Notes: generated by a model from the letters alone, not told the origin. DNA of 64,000 bases from G965115915 sp965115915 (GCA_965115915.1 OZ220483.1:1240001-1304000); one strand, 5' to 3'; counted from the stretch's first letter, positions 28,317-37,704 are shown. Program-made: numbers and translations.

Positions 28317-30227
28317 TCAAAAACCCGGCACCTCAAACTGCTTATGCGACCGGGAAAGAAACTGTTCCAGGCTCATTGCTCCCAAATCATCGCCTTCACG
28401 GCTACGCACCGCAACCAAGGCTTCCTTCTCTTCACGGGGCCCCACTATCAGCAGGTAAGGTACACGCTGCATGCTGTGCTCACGGATTTTAAGTCCAATC
28501 GTTTCATTTCTCAAGTCTGACAAGACACGCAAGCCCCGAGAATCCAAGGCCGCTTTTATCTGGCCGGCATAAGCTGCCTGCTTTCCCGTGATCGAAAGCA
28601 CGACTATCTGCACCGGACTCAGCCATCCCGGCAGACTACCTGCAAAATGTTCCAGCAATATACCGATAAAACGCTCCAGTGAACCCAGGATGGCACGATG
28701 CAGCATAACTGGTGTTTGCCTGCTACTGTTTTCATCAACATATGTGGCCCCCAGCTTGGCCGGCATGGAAAAATCCACCTGTATCGTCCCACACTGCCAG
28801 ACCCTGCCTATACAGTCCCGCAGGGAAAATTCGATCTTCGGCCCGTAGAAAGCCCCTTCCCCAGGCTGCAATCGCCAATCCATCTCCCTGGATTCCAGTG
28901 CCTGACGCAGTGCCTCCTCCGCCTTGTCCCAAACCGCATCCTCACCCACGCGCTGTTCGGGACGGGTGGAGAGGCTGACCAGCACTTCATCAAAACCAAA
29001 ATCCGCATAGGCCGCATACAGCATATCAATAAACGTGGCCACTTCTGACTGGATTTGCGCTTCAGTGCAAAATATGTGGGCATCGTCCTGGGTAAAATGA
29101 CGCGCCCGCATCAACCCATGCAGCGCCCCCGAAAGCTCATTCCGATGACAGGAACCAAACTCCGCCAGCCGTAGCGGAAGATCGCGGTAACTCTTCAAAC
29201 CCTGATTGAAAATTTCCACATGGCAGGGACAGTTCATCGGCTTGATGGCATAAGATCGGTTTTCCGACTGTGTGATAAACATGTCATCCTGAAATTTATC
29301 CCAATGTCCGGAACGCTCCCACAGGGAGCGATCCACCAGTTGCGGAGTACAAACTTCCTGATATCCGCCACGCAACATCAACCGGCGTATATAGGATTTG
29401 ACAACAGAATACAGTGTCCAGCCTCGGGGGTGCCAAAATACCATGCCTGGTGACACCTCCTGAAAATGAAACAGATCGAGCTTTCCCGCCAGTTTTCGAT
29501 GATCGCGCTTTTCCGCCTCCGCCAGACGCTCCAACCAATCGCCCAGAGACTTTTGATCTGGCCATGCGGTACCGTATATTCGCTGTAGTCTCTCATTACG
29601 CGCATCACCTCGCCAATAGGCGGCAGCCAACTTGGTCAACTTGAATGCCCGCAACCTGCCCGTACTCGGGACATGCGGCCCCCGACACAGATCAGTAAAA
29701 TCACCCTGGCTATATAGTGAAAGCGGCTCTCCTTCTGGAATGGACTCAATGATCCGCGCCTTGAACTCCTCACCCTGATCCCGGAAAAAATCGATCGCAT
29801 CGTCACGTGACATCTCCGACCGGGAAACCGGGATGTCCTGGGCGACCAGTTCCCTCATGCGTTCCTCTATGCTGGCAAGATCCTCCATGGTAAAGGGACG
29901 GTGATAGGCATAATCATAATAAAATCCATCACTGATGACCGGGCCTATGGTAACCTGCGCCTGCGGATAAAGCTGCTTCACCGCCTGTGCCATAAGATGC
30001 GCACAGGAATGACGAATAAGTTCAAGGCCCTCCGGGTCACGATCCGTGATGATGCGCAAGCTGGCATCGGTGGAAACCACAAAACTGGCATCAACCAGTT
30101 TGCCATCGACCTCTCCCGCAAGAGTCGCCCTGGCAAGGCCATCACCGATATCCCGAGCGATATCCATGATGCTGAGTGCCTGCGTATAGTCCCTGCTATT
30201 GCCATCAGGGAGCGTGATCACGGGCAT
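28317..30227 (-). CDS. thrS: Threonyl-tRNA synthetase
   Basis: 636 residues, normal length. It has an N-terminal TGS domain ([14 protein letters not shown]), the SAD-type editing domain (H-S-C-A-H-L-M-A and similar zinc-like motifs), and the class II core with zinc ligands in [10 protein letters not shown] and the downstream histidines (TQDDAHIFC). The C-terminal anticodon-binding domain ([20 protein letters not shown]) closes the protein. CAGGAGGCGAAT precedes the ATG. It heads the thrS-infC-rpmI-rplT-pheST-ihfA cluster. Confidence 0.98.
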   Translation of the reverse strand: MPVITLPDGNSRDYTQALSIMDIARDIGDGLARATLAGEVDGKLVDASFVVSTDASLRIITDRDPEGLELIRHSCAHLMAQAVKQLYPQAQVTIGPVISDGFYYDYAYHRPFTMEDLASIEERMRELVAQDIPVSRSEMSRDDAIDFFRDQGEEFKARIIESIPEGEPLSLYSQGDFTDLCRGPHVPSTGRLRAFKLTKLAAAYWRGDARNERLQRIYGTAWPDQKSLGDWLERLAEAEKRDHRKLAGKLDLFHFQEVSPGMVFWHPRGWTLYSVVKSYIRRLMLRGGYQEVCTPQLVDRSLWERSGHWDKFQDDMFITQSENRSYAIKPMNCPCHVEIFNQGLKSYRDLPLRLAEFGSCHRNELSGALHGLMRARHFTQDDAHIFCTEAQIQSEVATFIDMLYAAYADFGFDEVLVSLSTRPEQRVGEDAVWDKAEEALRQALESREMDWRLQPGEGAFYGPKIEFSLRDCIGRVWQCGTIQVDFSMPAKLGATYVDENSSRQTPVMLHRAILGSLERFIGILLEHFAGSLPGWLSPVQIVVLSITGKQAAYAGQIKAALDSRGLRVLSDLRNETIGLKIREHSMQRVPYLLIVGPREEKEALVAVRSREGDDLGAMSLEQFLSRSHKQFEVPGF

Positions 30228-30282
30228 ATTCGCCTCCTGCCAAAATTACAGCACAACGGCAAAGAAAACAGGTAAACAGATT

Positions 30283-30331
30283 CAAGCACGCGCTTGTTTG
30301 CGGACAGCCCCAAAAGTATCCCGCATGCGGG
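30283..30331 (-). promoter_or_regulatory. Inverted repeats in the thrS leader
   Basis: On the minus strand a 5-bp hairpin CAAGC-GCGT-GCTTG (30283-30296) lies 56-69 bases upstream of the thrS start, with a perfect 12-base palindrome CCCGCATGCGGG (30320-30331) further upstream. E. coli ThrRS binds anticodon-like stem-loops in its own leader. The hairpin loop here contains CGT, a threonine anticodon sequence. Possible operator, unproven. Confidence 0.3.
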
Positions 30332-30404
30332 AGGAGAAACAAACAGACTAGCAGCCATGTTCAATATCGGGCAATATCTTAATACTCCGCTAACACAAAG
30401 ATGA

Positions 30405-30481
30405 TGGTAGGCGCGATTGGATTCGAACCAACGACCCCCACCATGTCAAGGTGATGCTCTAACCAACTGAGCTACGCGCCT
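30405..30481 (-). tRNA. tRNA-Val (anticodon GAC)
   Basis: Complete cloverleaf on the minus strand: acceptor AGGCGCG / CGCGCCT, D arm GCTC-AGTTGGTTA-GAGC, anticodon stem TCACC / GGTGG with loop TTGACAT (anticodon GAC), T arm GTTGG-TTCGAAT-CCAAT, and encoded CCA at 30405-30407. 77 nucleotides. It lies about 180 bases upstream of thrS and downstream of the xoxF cluster. Confidence 0.97.
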
Positions 30482-30640
30482 ACTGAAATTTTCCTGGCTG
30501 CACCGCCACCACCGAAGCATCAAAACCCACAAGGCAGCAACAAACCACAACGGGTCACAGTACTTGACGATCTCCAACGTCCGAGACAATACGTACCAGC
30601 CCGCATTATACAACACGGGAATAGATAAACCATTCAGTAT

Positions 30641-31507
30641 TCAGTTATCCAGGGCCTTGGTACTGACCAGGCTCAAACTCTCCTCCATCAATGGGGTATT
30701 ATCGGAGTCGGAGACGATCAGGGTCCGGATACTGTAAAGACCGCCAGGAATGTGTTCGGAAAGGATAATCTCGTACAGCTTGCCGGAATATTTCTCGAAA
30801 CGGCTCCGGTAAGGGTCATCGACATAGGGATTGAAACTTATCTTGCTGGCAGGCACCGTCTCTCCGGCAAATTCCACCATGACCGGCTCCACGGTAGTGG
30901 CTTCCCGCAAGGCCATCTTGATCCGCTTATGGAAATGCCGCCAGTTGCCTTTGGTCAACCGACTCATTTCGTACACATCACCCTGAAAGTAAATGCCGAG
31001 TACTGGATTGCCCATGATGTCGGTAACATTAGCGGGGTTTACCTGCTGCTTCCGACTGCCCGTGAAAAAATCCAGCCGGGCAGTCTTGGTGCCATCATCA
31101 TTGAGTTGATATACGCTGAGATACACGGCATCGGAAAACCCCTCTTCTACCGTGCCGGTCTTGACAAACTCATAATACAGTTGCGTGGGTTGAACAATAT
31201 TCTGCAGATGATCGGACAACCATAACAACTCTTCCGCCTGACTGAATTGGAACCCTTCCGGGATCTCCTCGACTTCGCCCATGGCCCCGATATGGGCCTG
31301 GATCTGCTCCTCGGACAACGGCACTCCACCAGAATGCTTTGTTTCCCCATCAGTACCCTGCGCCGCCTCTTCCTGCGAAAGCGCCGGTCCGCCGAACCCG
31401 ATGCAGAACACACAGGCCAGTAAAATGCAGCGCCACGCGAATCGGAACCCGGTCCTCTGCCGACTGCCAACCTCCACCTGAACCGGCAATAGTCTAGTCA
31501 TCATCAT
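30641..31507 (-). CDS. Uncharacterised exported protein of the xoxF cluster
   Basis: Up to 288 residues. Three successive in-frame ATGs (31507, 31504, 31501) are possible starts, all overlapping the end of the xoxJ-type gene by 8-14 bases, so translation is probably coupled. A basic N-region and hydrophobic segment (about 25-42, LLACVFCIGFGGPALSQ) indicate export. The mature part is acidic at first (EEAAQGTDGE, EEIPEGFQF) and then beta-rich and mixed (LYYEFVKTGTVEEGF, LDFFTGSRKQQVNPANVTDIMGNP, LGIYFQGDVYEMSRLT). I recognise no catalytic or metal motif. Its place in the operon suggests a role in methanol dehydrogenase maturation or electron transfer, but this is only context. Confidence 0.8.
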   Translation of the reverse strand: MMMTRLLPVQVEVGSRQRTGFRFAWRCILLACVFCIGFGGPALSQEEAAQGTDGETKHSGGVPLSEEQIQAHIGAMGEVEEIPEGFQFSQAEELLWLSDHLQNIVQPTQLYYEFVKTGTVEEGFSDAVYLSVYQLNDDGTKTARLDFFTGSRKQQVNPANVTDIMGNPVLGIYFQGDVYEMSRLTKGNWRHFHKRIKMALREATTVEPVMVEFAGETVPASKISFNPYVDDPYRSRFEKYSGKLYEIILSEHIPGGLYSIRTLIVSDSDNTPLMEESLSLVSTKALDN

Positions 31508-32387
31508 CCTGCCTGATCGTCTTCCTCAGTGGCACCATGGGGATATTGTACTGCGCAAGTATCTTGTGAATCTTGTCACGGTTTTTCTCTATCAGCTCAT
31601 TGATTACCTGCTTCCATTGTTCCTCCCCGTGACGCACTGCCATGGAAAGATTGTAGGAGAAAATCATCTGACGGTTTGTCTTGACATCATCTTCCAGCGG
31701 CAATATCACCAATTCCTGCTGGTCCCGATACTGCTGGGCATAATAGCCGGCAAATGGCCCCCAAACCACTGCCATGTCCAATTTTCCATCCATAATGTCC
31801 TTGAGCATGACATACGCAGGGCTCTTTTTTACGTCGCCCGTATGGCCCTGGTAAGGCACCACGAAACCCATCATGTCCTGGTAAAAAACCCACAGTTGCC
31901 CCGGGCCACGATCCGTCGCACCGATACGCGGCGCAAGCTGCTTGCGCGACACCAGCTCACTCAACTGTTCGGCATCCTTCAACTCATCGTAGCCCCTGCC
32001 CCTGGCATAAACCAGCACCCAGGTCGAGGCATAATAAGGGATCGTGGTGGAAGCCAATTCAAATCCGTCCGGAACCGTGATCACAAGATCACATTTATAT
32101 CCTGTACCCTCCTCCAACTGGGCACGCAGGGTATTGCGTATGAAGCCCATACGCTGCGGGAAAAAACTGTACTGCACCTCCATGCCGAGTTCCTGCCCGA
32201 ACAGTTCGGCTATCTTGTTCTCATACCCTTGTTTCCCGATATTGGAAAACGGCAACATGTGGGGGTCCGCACAGACTTTGAGTGACGCCGGCTGCTCAGC
32301 CTGTGCCCCAACCGCGAAAAGCAGCAGCAAAGGCAGATACCACAGGCAGGCAATCAGGCGCCTCATACAACAACCCAGTCCGTTCAT
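31494..32387 (-). CDS. xoxJ: MxaJ/XoxJ-type periplasmic binding protein for quinoprotein dehydrogenase
   Basis: 297 residues. A signal peptide (RRLIACLWYLPLLLLFAVGAQA) is followed by a type II solute-binding fold: LKVCADPHMLPFSNIGKQGY, E-N-K-I-A-E-L-F-G-Q-E-L-G, YSFFPQRMGFIRNTL, CDLVITVPDGFELAS, and VVWGPFAGYYAQQ. These are hallmarks of the MxaJ/XoxJ family encoded beside PQQ methanol dehydrogenases and thought to help activate or mature the dehydrogenase rather than import a solute. The ATG overlaps the stop of the blue-copper gene (ATGA). The usual XoxG cytochrome is not its neighbour. Confidence 0.9.
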   Translation of the reverse strand: MNGLGCCMRRLIACLWYLPLLLLFAVGAQAEQPASLKVCADPHMLPFSNIGKQGYENKIAELFGQELGMEVQYSFFPQRMGFIRNTLRAQLEEGTGYKCDLVITVPDGFELASTTIPYYASTWVLVYARGRGYDELKDAEQLSELVSRKQLAPRIGATDRGPGQLWVFYQDMMGFVVPYQGHTGDVKKSPAYVMLKDIMDGKLDMAVVWGPFAGYYAQQYRDQQELVILPLEDDVKTNRQMIFSYNLSMAVRHGEEQWKQVINELIEKNRDKIHKILAQYNIPMVPLRKTIRQDDDD

Positions 32388-32824
32388 GCTGTCGGTTTCA
32401 GCTTATTGATCTTGCCAAGCAAACGCCGATATGGCCCCTTCAATACCTCCATGGCCTTCTGCTTATACGCGGCGATAGTATCGGCCGATATGTCGCCGAC
32501 CACAATCAGGCCAACCATGCCAAAACCAATATGTGGGACACAAACGTACGCATAGATGCCCGGCATCTCGAGATTCACGACAATGTCCTCTCCCATCTTC
32601 CCGCTCCAGTGTTCCGCTCCTTCCGGGATCAGCCCTTCAACCGATACTGCATTGTGCGATACCATCTTGGTGAACTTGACGCTATCCCCCGGTGCCGTAT
32701 AAATGATGGCAGGTTCGAACGCACGGGCAGACGCCTTGATGATGTGCGAATCAGCGGTGGCTGTCGACAAGGAAGCCAATACCATGGTCGTAGCGAACAA
32801 AATATTGCTTACAATTTTCATCAT
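32384..32824 (-). CDS. Pseudoazurin-type blue copper protein
   Basis: About 146 residues: signal peptide (about 1-24, VLASLSTATA) and a cupredoxin domain. Type-1 copper ligands are visible at about H57 (VSHNAV), C95, H98 and M103 (CVPHIGFGM), with the C-x2-H-x4-M spacing of pseudoazurins (compare the usual CTPHYGMGM). Pseudoazurins are small periplasmic electron carriers. Placed between xoxF and xoxJ, it probably accepts electrons from the dehydrogenase in place of cytochrome cL/XoxG; that is inference. Starts at 32824 or 32821 (adjacent ATGs). A helical C-terminal extension (residues about 110-146) is typical of the family. Confidence 0.9.
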   Translation of the reverse strand: MMKIVSNILFATTMVLASLSTATADSHIIKASARAFEPAIIYTAPGDSVKFTKMVSHNAVSVEGLIPEGAEHWSGKMGEDIVVNLEMPGIYAYVCVPHIGFGMVGLIVVGDISADTIAAYKQKAMEVLKGPYRRLLGKINKLKPTA

Positions 32825-32874
32825 TCCAAAACACTCCAAAAAATATTGCGAAATCCAACGCCTTCAAGCTTTTG

Positions 32875-32883
32875 ATGATACCA
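32875..32883 (-). promoter_or_regulatory. Candidate extended -10 promoter for the blue-copper operon
   Basis: On the minus strand TG-G-TATCAT (32883-32875) forms an extended -10 about 50 bases upstream of the pseudoazurin start, downstream of the xoxF terminator. No good -35 box is seen. Confidence 0.3.
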
Positions 32884-32992
32884 CAACCACCCTGGCACAG
32901 TAGCCTGGACTATCCCAGGCGGCTTGTTTGACCAATAACACCATCCTGGCATCAACAAAACAGATACGAAGCACCGAGGGGAAACCACACAC

Positions 32993-33027
32993 AAAAAAAC
33001 CGGCACCTGAAAAAACAGGTGCCGGTT
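32993..33027 (-). terminator. Rho-independent terminator downstream of xoxF
   Basis: A perfect 12-bp stem AACCGGCACCTG / CAGGTGCCGGTT (32998-33009 with 33016-33027) around a 6-base loop. On the minus strand it runs into a stretch of seven T residues (the A-run at 32993-32999). It lies 50 bases after the xoxF stop and before the blue-copper gene, so the downstream genes are at least partly transcribed separately. Confidence 0.88.
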
Positions 33028-33076
33028 CTGTACTACCTTCCGCGAGGAAAAACTCCCGCGATACTTCCCCGGCCTG

Positions 33077-35026
33077 TTACGGCAGGCTGAACACCATCAG
33101 AATGCCTGCATTCCGAGATGAGTTCAGCAACTTGCGATAGCCACCGACCGCACCCAGCGCAGCCGCATCAGGCGCTGCCGCAAGGCCTTCGATGGACACT
33201 ACCGCACCAGCCCAACCACCAATACCGGAAAGCACACCGACATACTGCTTGCCCTTGTGCATCCAGGAATGGAAATTGCCGATGATGCCGGACGGTGCCT
33301 TGAACTTCCACAGCAACTTGCCATTTCTGGCATCTACCGCCTTGGCATAGGCATCCAGAGTGCCGTAGAAAACAACGTCACCCTCAGTGCTGAGGACACC
33401 GGACCATACCGACCACTGTTCCGGGATCGACCAGACGATCTTGCCCTTGTCGGCATCCCAGGCAATCATGTTGCCCATATTGTCCTTGTCCGCATTGTTG
33501 TTCGGACATTCCGGGCATACGGCACCGGCAGGATACATGGTCAGATTGGCATTGACATAGGCCTGGCCAGCAACATATTCGTTGCCACCCGCGGCATACG
33601 ACACCGGCTCATAGGTCATGCACACATGGTTGGTAGGCACATAGAACAGCCCGGTACGCGGGCTATAGGCAGCAGGCTGCTGGTCCTTGGTGCCCAACGC
33701 GGCAGGACAAATGTCCTTCGAAACGACATCCTCACCATTGTAGTGTGTGCTGTACTTGTTGACCGTCTGCGGATAACCGGTCTTCATGTCAACATGGGTC
33801 GCCCAGTTGACCGCCGGGTCGAATTTTTCAGCGACCAGCAGTTCACCGCTAATGCGATCCATGGTGTAGGCAAAACCATTCCGGTCAAAATGCACCAGAG
33901 CCTTGCGCATTTTTCCCTTGACCTTCATATCCACCAGGATCATCTCGTTGACACCATCATAGTCCCACTCATCGTGAGGGGTCATCTGATAAGCCCAGCG
34001 AGCCATGCCGGTATCAATGTCACGGGCAAACATGGTCATTGACCATTTATTATCACCCGGACGGACCACAGGGTTCCAAGTAGACGGATTACCCGAACCA
34101 TAGTACAGCAGGTTCTCCTTGAAGTCCGCAGGCCACCAGCCCCAGGTCGAACCGCCGCCAGTCCTCCAGGCGTCGCTCAGGCCCTTACATGAGTTGGGAG
34201 CGGTCGCAGGTGCTTTCCAATCACTGTTCGAACACCAAGTCTTCAACGAAGAATCTTTCCCCACCGGCTTGCCCAGTGAAGTGGTTTTCTTCGGATCAAA
34301 CAGGATGTCATCGTCAGGACCCATGCTGAAGGCACGCCAAGCCAATTTCCCACTCTTGGCATGGTACGCAGCGAGCCAGCAACGGACACCGAACTCGGCA
34401 CCGGAACAACCGGTAATCACCTTGTCCTTCATCGGATGCGGTGCATTCGTCGCAGTGTTCCCGGAAGCCGGGCCACCACCACCACGGCCGGGCACATCAC
34501 GGCCATTTTCCGCACTCCACATCACCTTGCCCGTCTTGGCATCCAACGCAATCAGCGTGGTATCCGCCTGCTGCAGATAAATCTGACCCATGCTGTAACC
34601 CAGACCCCGGTTCACTATGTCGCAACACATGACCGGAACAGTCTCTTCCTCATCCTGCTGGGGTTCGTGGTACCACGTAATCTCCAGCGTATCCAAGTTG
34701 ATTGCAAAAACATCGTTGGGAAAGGACGAATGGATATACAGCGTGTCATTCGGAAGACCCGTAGCACTTGAGGGGAGTACCAGAGGGCCACCCTCATGCC
34801 CTTGCAACCGACCGGTGGAAAAGGTCCACGCCGTAATCAGGTCTTTGGCATTCCGGTTGTTGATCTGATTCAGCTTTGTGTGACGCCAATTCCAGTAGTT
34901 GCCGCCCGGGAAAGCCCAGTAATTCGGGTTTTCCGTCAGCTTCTGCACTTCTTTGTTTGCCAAAGCTGGGGCAGAAAGCCCTAATGCCAATATGGCACAG
35001 AGCCATTTCTTTACAGATATATTCAT
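33077..35026 (-). CDS. xoxF: Lanthanide-type PQQ methanol dehydrogenase XoxF
   Basis: 649 residues from the ATG at 35026 (GAGGAATCATAATC upstream): a signal peptide ending APALA, then an eight-bladed quinoprotein propeller. It oxidises methanol (and formaldehyde) with PQQ in the periplasm. The PQQ disulphide pair is the adjacent cysteines in V-P-V-M-C-C-D. Metal ligands are about E211 (SGAEFGVR), N313 ([10 protein letters not shown]), catalytic D355, and D357 in DEWDYDG; the last is Ala in calcium MxaF and marks lanthanide enzymes. The protein is some 40-50 residues longer than usual XoxF through insertions, several with extra cysteines. No XoxG cytochrome gene is adjacent; a terminator follows. 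Confidence 0.95.
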   Translation of the reverse strand: MNISVKKWLCAILALGLSAPALANKEVQKLTENPNYWAFPGGNYWNWRHTKLNQINNRNAKDLITAWTFSTGRLQGHEGGPLVLPSSATGLPNDTLYIHSSFPNDVFAINLDTLEITWYHEPQQDEEETVPVMCCDIVNRGLGYSMGQIYLQQADTTLIALDAKTGKVMWSAENGRDVPGRGGGGPASGNTATNAPHPMKDKVITGCSGAEFGVRCWLAAYHAKSGKLAWRAFSMGPDDDILFDPKKTTSLGKPVGKDSSLKTWCSNSDWKAPATAPNSCKGLSDAWRTGGGSTWGWWPADFKENLLYYGSGNPSTWNPVVRPGDNKWSMTMFARDIDTGMARWAYQMTPHDEWDYDGVNEMILVDMKVKGKMRKALVHFDRNGFAYTMDRISGELLVAEKFDPAVNWATHVDMKTGYPQTVNKYSTHYNGEDVVSKDICPAALGTKDQQPAAYSPRTGLFYVPTNHVCMTYEPVSYAAGGNEYVAGQAYVNANLTMYPAGAVCPECPNNNADKDNMGNMIAWDADKGKIVWSIPEQWSVWSGVLSTEGDVVFYGTLDAYAKAVDARNGKLLWKFKAPSGIIGNFHSWMHKGKQYVGVLSGIGGWAGAVVSIEGLAAAPDAAALGAVGGYRKLLNSSRNAGILMVFSLP

Positions 35027-35499
35027 GATTATGATTCCTCCTCGTTTAATCATCGACGTGATTAACTCATTTACTCAAGAACTCCGTGTCTTCCTACAAC
35101 CGCGCCGTCCTGAAACTGCATACAGACCCATCCACTGCAGGTACCCATTGTGACAGGGCTTGAACCAACGAAAAACTGGAAAACCTGAAACTCTGATCCA
35201 TGCATTAACTAGATTAGTTGTGTAACAGTGGGCGGGTATACTACTACAAAATATATAAAATGCAAGTCCTGAAATGCAAACCCGAAAAGGGGACAGCACC
35301 GGGCAAAGCGGGAAAGACCCCATACAGGCAACAGCGCATCAGGATCAGGAGGTCTTCATTCAAAAAATATCCATTGTATTTTGATGACATAAAAGATTAA
35401 CCTCATTTATTGCATTATGATCTGCGCCTGAGGCATGTGCTACCGACCTGCACTCGCTGGAAATGCCGAGGACCCTGGGCAGGTTCTCGGGGTCCCGCC
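35027..35499. other. Intergenic region upstream of xoxF and downstream of metZ
   Basis: About 470 bases. The part nearest xoxF (35027-35260) is AT-rich around 35180-35280 and should hold the xoxF promoter and 5' leader. The part nearest metZ has an imperfect repeat (GGACCC...GGGTCC, about 35470-35500) that could be its terminator. A 46-codon frame at 35260-35400 (plus) lacks a Shine-Dalgarno sequence and any family resemblance. Confidence 0.5.
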
Positions 35500-36681
35500 T
35501 CACAGACCACGTTCCAGGTCCTGTATCAGGTCTTGCGTATCTTCAAAACCGATTGCCAGACGCACCAGGCCTGGCATGATGCCCGCCTGCTCCCGTTGTT
35601 GCTCACTCAAACGATGATGCGTCGTGCTGGCCGGATGCGTAATCGTACTACGGGAGTCCCCCAGGTTGGCAGTAATGGAAAACAGACGTGTGCGATCGAT
35701 CAACCGCCATGCAGCCGCCTTGCCACCCGACACAACAAAACTCACGATGCCGCCGTTTCCCGACTGCTGCCGCCGAGCCAGGCTATGGTGTGGATGCGTC
35801 TCCAACCCAGGGTAATATACCCGCTCAACCCGTTCATGCTGTTCCAACCACTGTGCGACACGCAACGCGTTTTCACAATGCGCCCGCATCCGGATATCCA
35901 GGGTCTCGATCCCCTTGAGAAACACCCAGGCATTGAACGGACTCATGCACGGCCCGGCAGTACGCAAAAAAGCAAAAATATCCTCTCCAAGCAAGGCCTC
36001 GCTACCAACAACCGCCCCTCCCACACAGCGTCCCTGGCCATCCAGATATTTGGTTGCCGAATGAATCACCAGGTCCGCCCCCAGGTTCAGCGGGGTTTGC
36101 AAAGCCGGTGTACAAAAGCAGTTGTCCACAACCAGCAGGCAGTCATTATCATGGGCCAGTGCCGCCAGCCTGGTGATATCGGCAATCTCCATCAGCGGAT
36201 TGGACGGTGTCTCCAGATAAAACATCCGTGTCCGCGAGTTGATCGCCTGATCCCATGCCTGGTAATCCACCAACGGCACCCAGGATGTCTCAATGCCCAG
36301 CTTGCTGAATATTCTGTCAAACAAAGCCACTGTAGTACCAAACACCGAGCGCGACGAAACGATATGATCACCACTCCGGAGCAGCGCCAGAAAAGTGCTC
36401 ATTATCGCGCTCATTCCCGAGGCAGTGGCAATACAGCGTTCCCCTCCCTCCATGGCCGCCAAACGCTCTTCGAAGGCGCGCACTGTAGGGTTGGTAAAGC
36501 GCGAATAGATGTTACCTGGAAGCTCTCCGGAAAAACGCCCGGCCGCCTCCCCGGCACTGCCAAATACAAAGCTGGAAGTAAGAAACAAAGCATCGGAATG
36601 CTCGCCCTCGGTACCTCGCCGAGTACCTGCGCGGACAGCATCGGTACGCCATTTGCGACTGTTTTTTCTATTGCTACCCAC
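35500..36681 (-). CDS. metZ: O-succinylhomoserine sulfhydrylase
   Basis: 393 residues from a GTG at 36681 (AGGCGG upstream). A PLP fold-type I enzyme of the Cys/Met metabolism family, making homocysteine from O-succinylhomoserine and sulphide. R-A-G-T-R-R-G-T-E-G-E-H-S-D-A-L-F-L-T-S is the typical MetZ N-terminus; then SGMSAI, YLETPSNPLMEI, VVDNCFCTPALQ and the PLP lysine in HSATKYLDGQGR. The C-terminal LGDSRSTITHPASTTH block is also diagnostic. The frame is open to 36810, but the added residues do not match the family. Confidence 0.94.
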   Translation of the reverse strand: MGSNRKNSRKWRTDAVRAGTRRGTEGEHSDALFLTSSFVFGSAGEAAGRFSGELPGNIYSRFTNPTVRAFEERLAAMEGGERCIATASGMSAIMSTFLALLRSGDHIVSSRSVFGTTVALFDRIFSKLGIETSWVPLVDYQAWDQAINSRTRMFYLETPSNPLMEIADITRLAALAHDNDCLLVVDNCFCTPALQTPLNLGADLVIHSATKYLDGQGRCVGGAVVGSEALLGEDIFAFLRTAGPCMSPFNAWVFLKGIETLDIRMRAHCENALRVAQWLEQHERVERVYYPGLETHPHHSLARRQQSGNGGIVSFVVSGGKAAAWRLIDRTRLFSITANLGDSRSTITHPASTTHHRLSEQQREQAGIMPGLVRLAIGFEDTQDLIQDLERGL

Positions 36682-37131
36682 GATAACCGCCTGTGGCCTG
36701 CCAGGAAGATTCAGCACTGCCAATCCACGGACCCCGGTAAAAAGTCGGGCGCGAAGGTATCTGCTGTGCGTTCGGCAGTGTAACATAGAAACCTGCCCGG
36801 GAACCTGCACTGACGGACTTGCGGGGTCAACCGGTATGCTTTGCCACTCCCCCTACACAGCTTGGCTCTCGCCATGGGACAGCATGAACACGGATCGCTG
36901 GTGGCGCGAAGACGCAAAGCCGCGGTTATCGCAACACCCTGTGCAAAAAAAATTTTGATTTGGTCTCGCAAAGCGGCGATAATCTGCTGCCCGGGCCGTA
37001 TGACAGACCGCAACATCAAGGCGATGGCTTTCCGCACAGCGGTTCGACATACCATAACTGGATAATCCTGCCAGTCACGCCTTGTATGAGATGCCAATAC
37101 GAAAAATCATGGCCGACACAAGACGACAAAC
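36682..37131. other. Intergenic region between divergent metZ and HNH genes
   Basis: About 450 bases. Open frames here are short and lack family resemblance. It should contain the divergent promoters for metZ and the HNH gene. An AT-rich run (AAAAAAAATTTTGATTT, about 36946-36962) is the only conspicuous composition change. Confidence 0.45.
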
Positions 37132-37704
37132 ATGAATGCACTCATATTGCGGCTGGACATCTCCGGCGCCCCGATGCGCTGGATACCGTGGCAACATGCC
37201 GTATCACTGTATACACGAGACATGGTAGGCTGGTCTGTGGGAGAGCACGTTTTTACTTTCCATGGTGGCATCTCCCGCGTTACCGGGCAACGTTCCCGGG
37301 TTATGGTCAATTCCATCATCGCCATAAAACGCGCCAGCCGCCACCAGCCGTGCGAACGTTCCATCCCGCCACTGACCAACCGCGAACTGTTTCTGCGGGA
37401 TGCCAACATATGCATGTACTGTGGCCGGGAGTTCAGCGATGCCGAGCTGACCCGGGATCATGTGCTGCCACTTTCACGGGGGGGCAAGGATCGCTGGTCC
37501 AACGTGGTGACCGCGTGCAAAGGCTGCAATATGCAAAAAGGCAACCGCACACCGGATTCCGCCCGTATGCCCCTGCTGGCGGTGCCATACGTACCCAACT
37601 GGGCGGAATATCTGGCACTGTCCAACCGGCGCATACTGGCAGACCAGATGGAATTTCTGAAGACCCGCTTCTCCGCACGAACAGCCCATTTCCGTCCCAG
37701 CTAA
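37132..37704 (+). CDS. HNH endonuclease family protein
   Basis: 190 residues with a zinc-binding HNH domain in the second half: C94-x2-C97 (CMYCG), catalytic H110 in R-D-H-V-L-P-L-S-R-G-G, W-S-N-V-V, and C129-x2-C132 (CKGCN), followed by K-G-N-R-T-P. The N-terminal half (P-M-R-W-I-P-W-Q-H-A-V-S-L-Y) matches the frequent stand-alone bacterial HNH proteins whose role (restriction, repair or housekeeping) is unknown. No phage or restriction genes are adjacent. The ATG has only a weak ribosome site. Confidence 0.9.
   Translation: MNALILRLDISGAPMRWIPWQHAVSLYTRDMVGWSVGEHVFTFHGGISRVTGQRSRVMVNSIIAIKRASRHQPCERSIPPLTNRELFLRDANICMYCGREFSDAELTRDHVLPLSRGGKDRWSNVVTACKGCNMQKGNRTPDSARMPLLAVPYVPNWAEYLALSNRRILADQMEFLKTRFSARTAHFRPS

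Noticed and set aside
30641..31507. Idea that this gene is the missing XoxG cytochrome
   Set aside because: No C-x2-C-H haem motif occurs in the protein.
35410..36783. Plus-strand frame of 457 codons opposite metZ
   Set aside because: metZ on the minus strand has full PLP-enzyme motifs; the opposite frame has no recognisable pattern.
36911..36922. GACGCAAAGCC-like string resembling part of a c-di-GMP-I riboswitch
   Set aside because: The other conserved parts (GGGCAAAC and the receptor stem) are missing, so the match is fortuitous.
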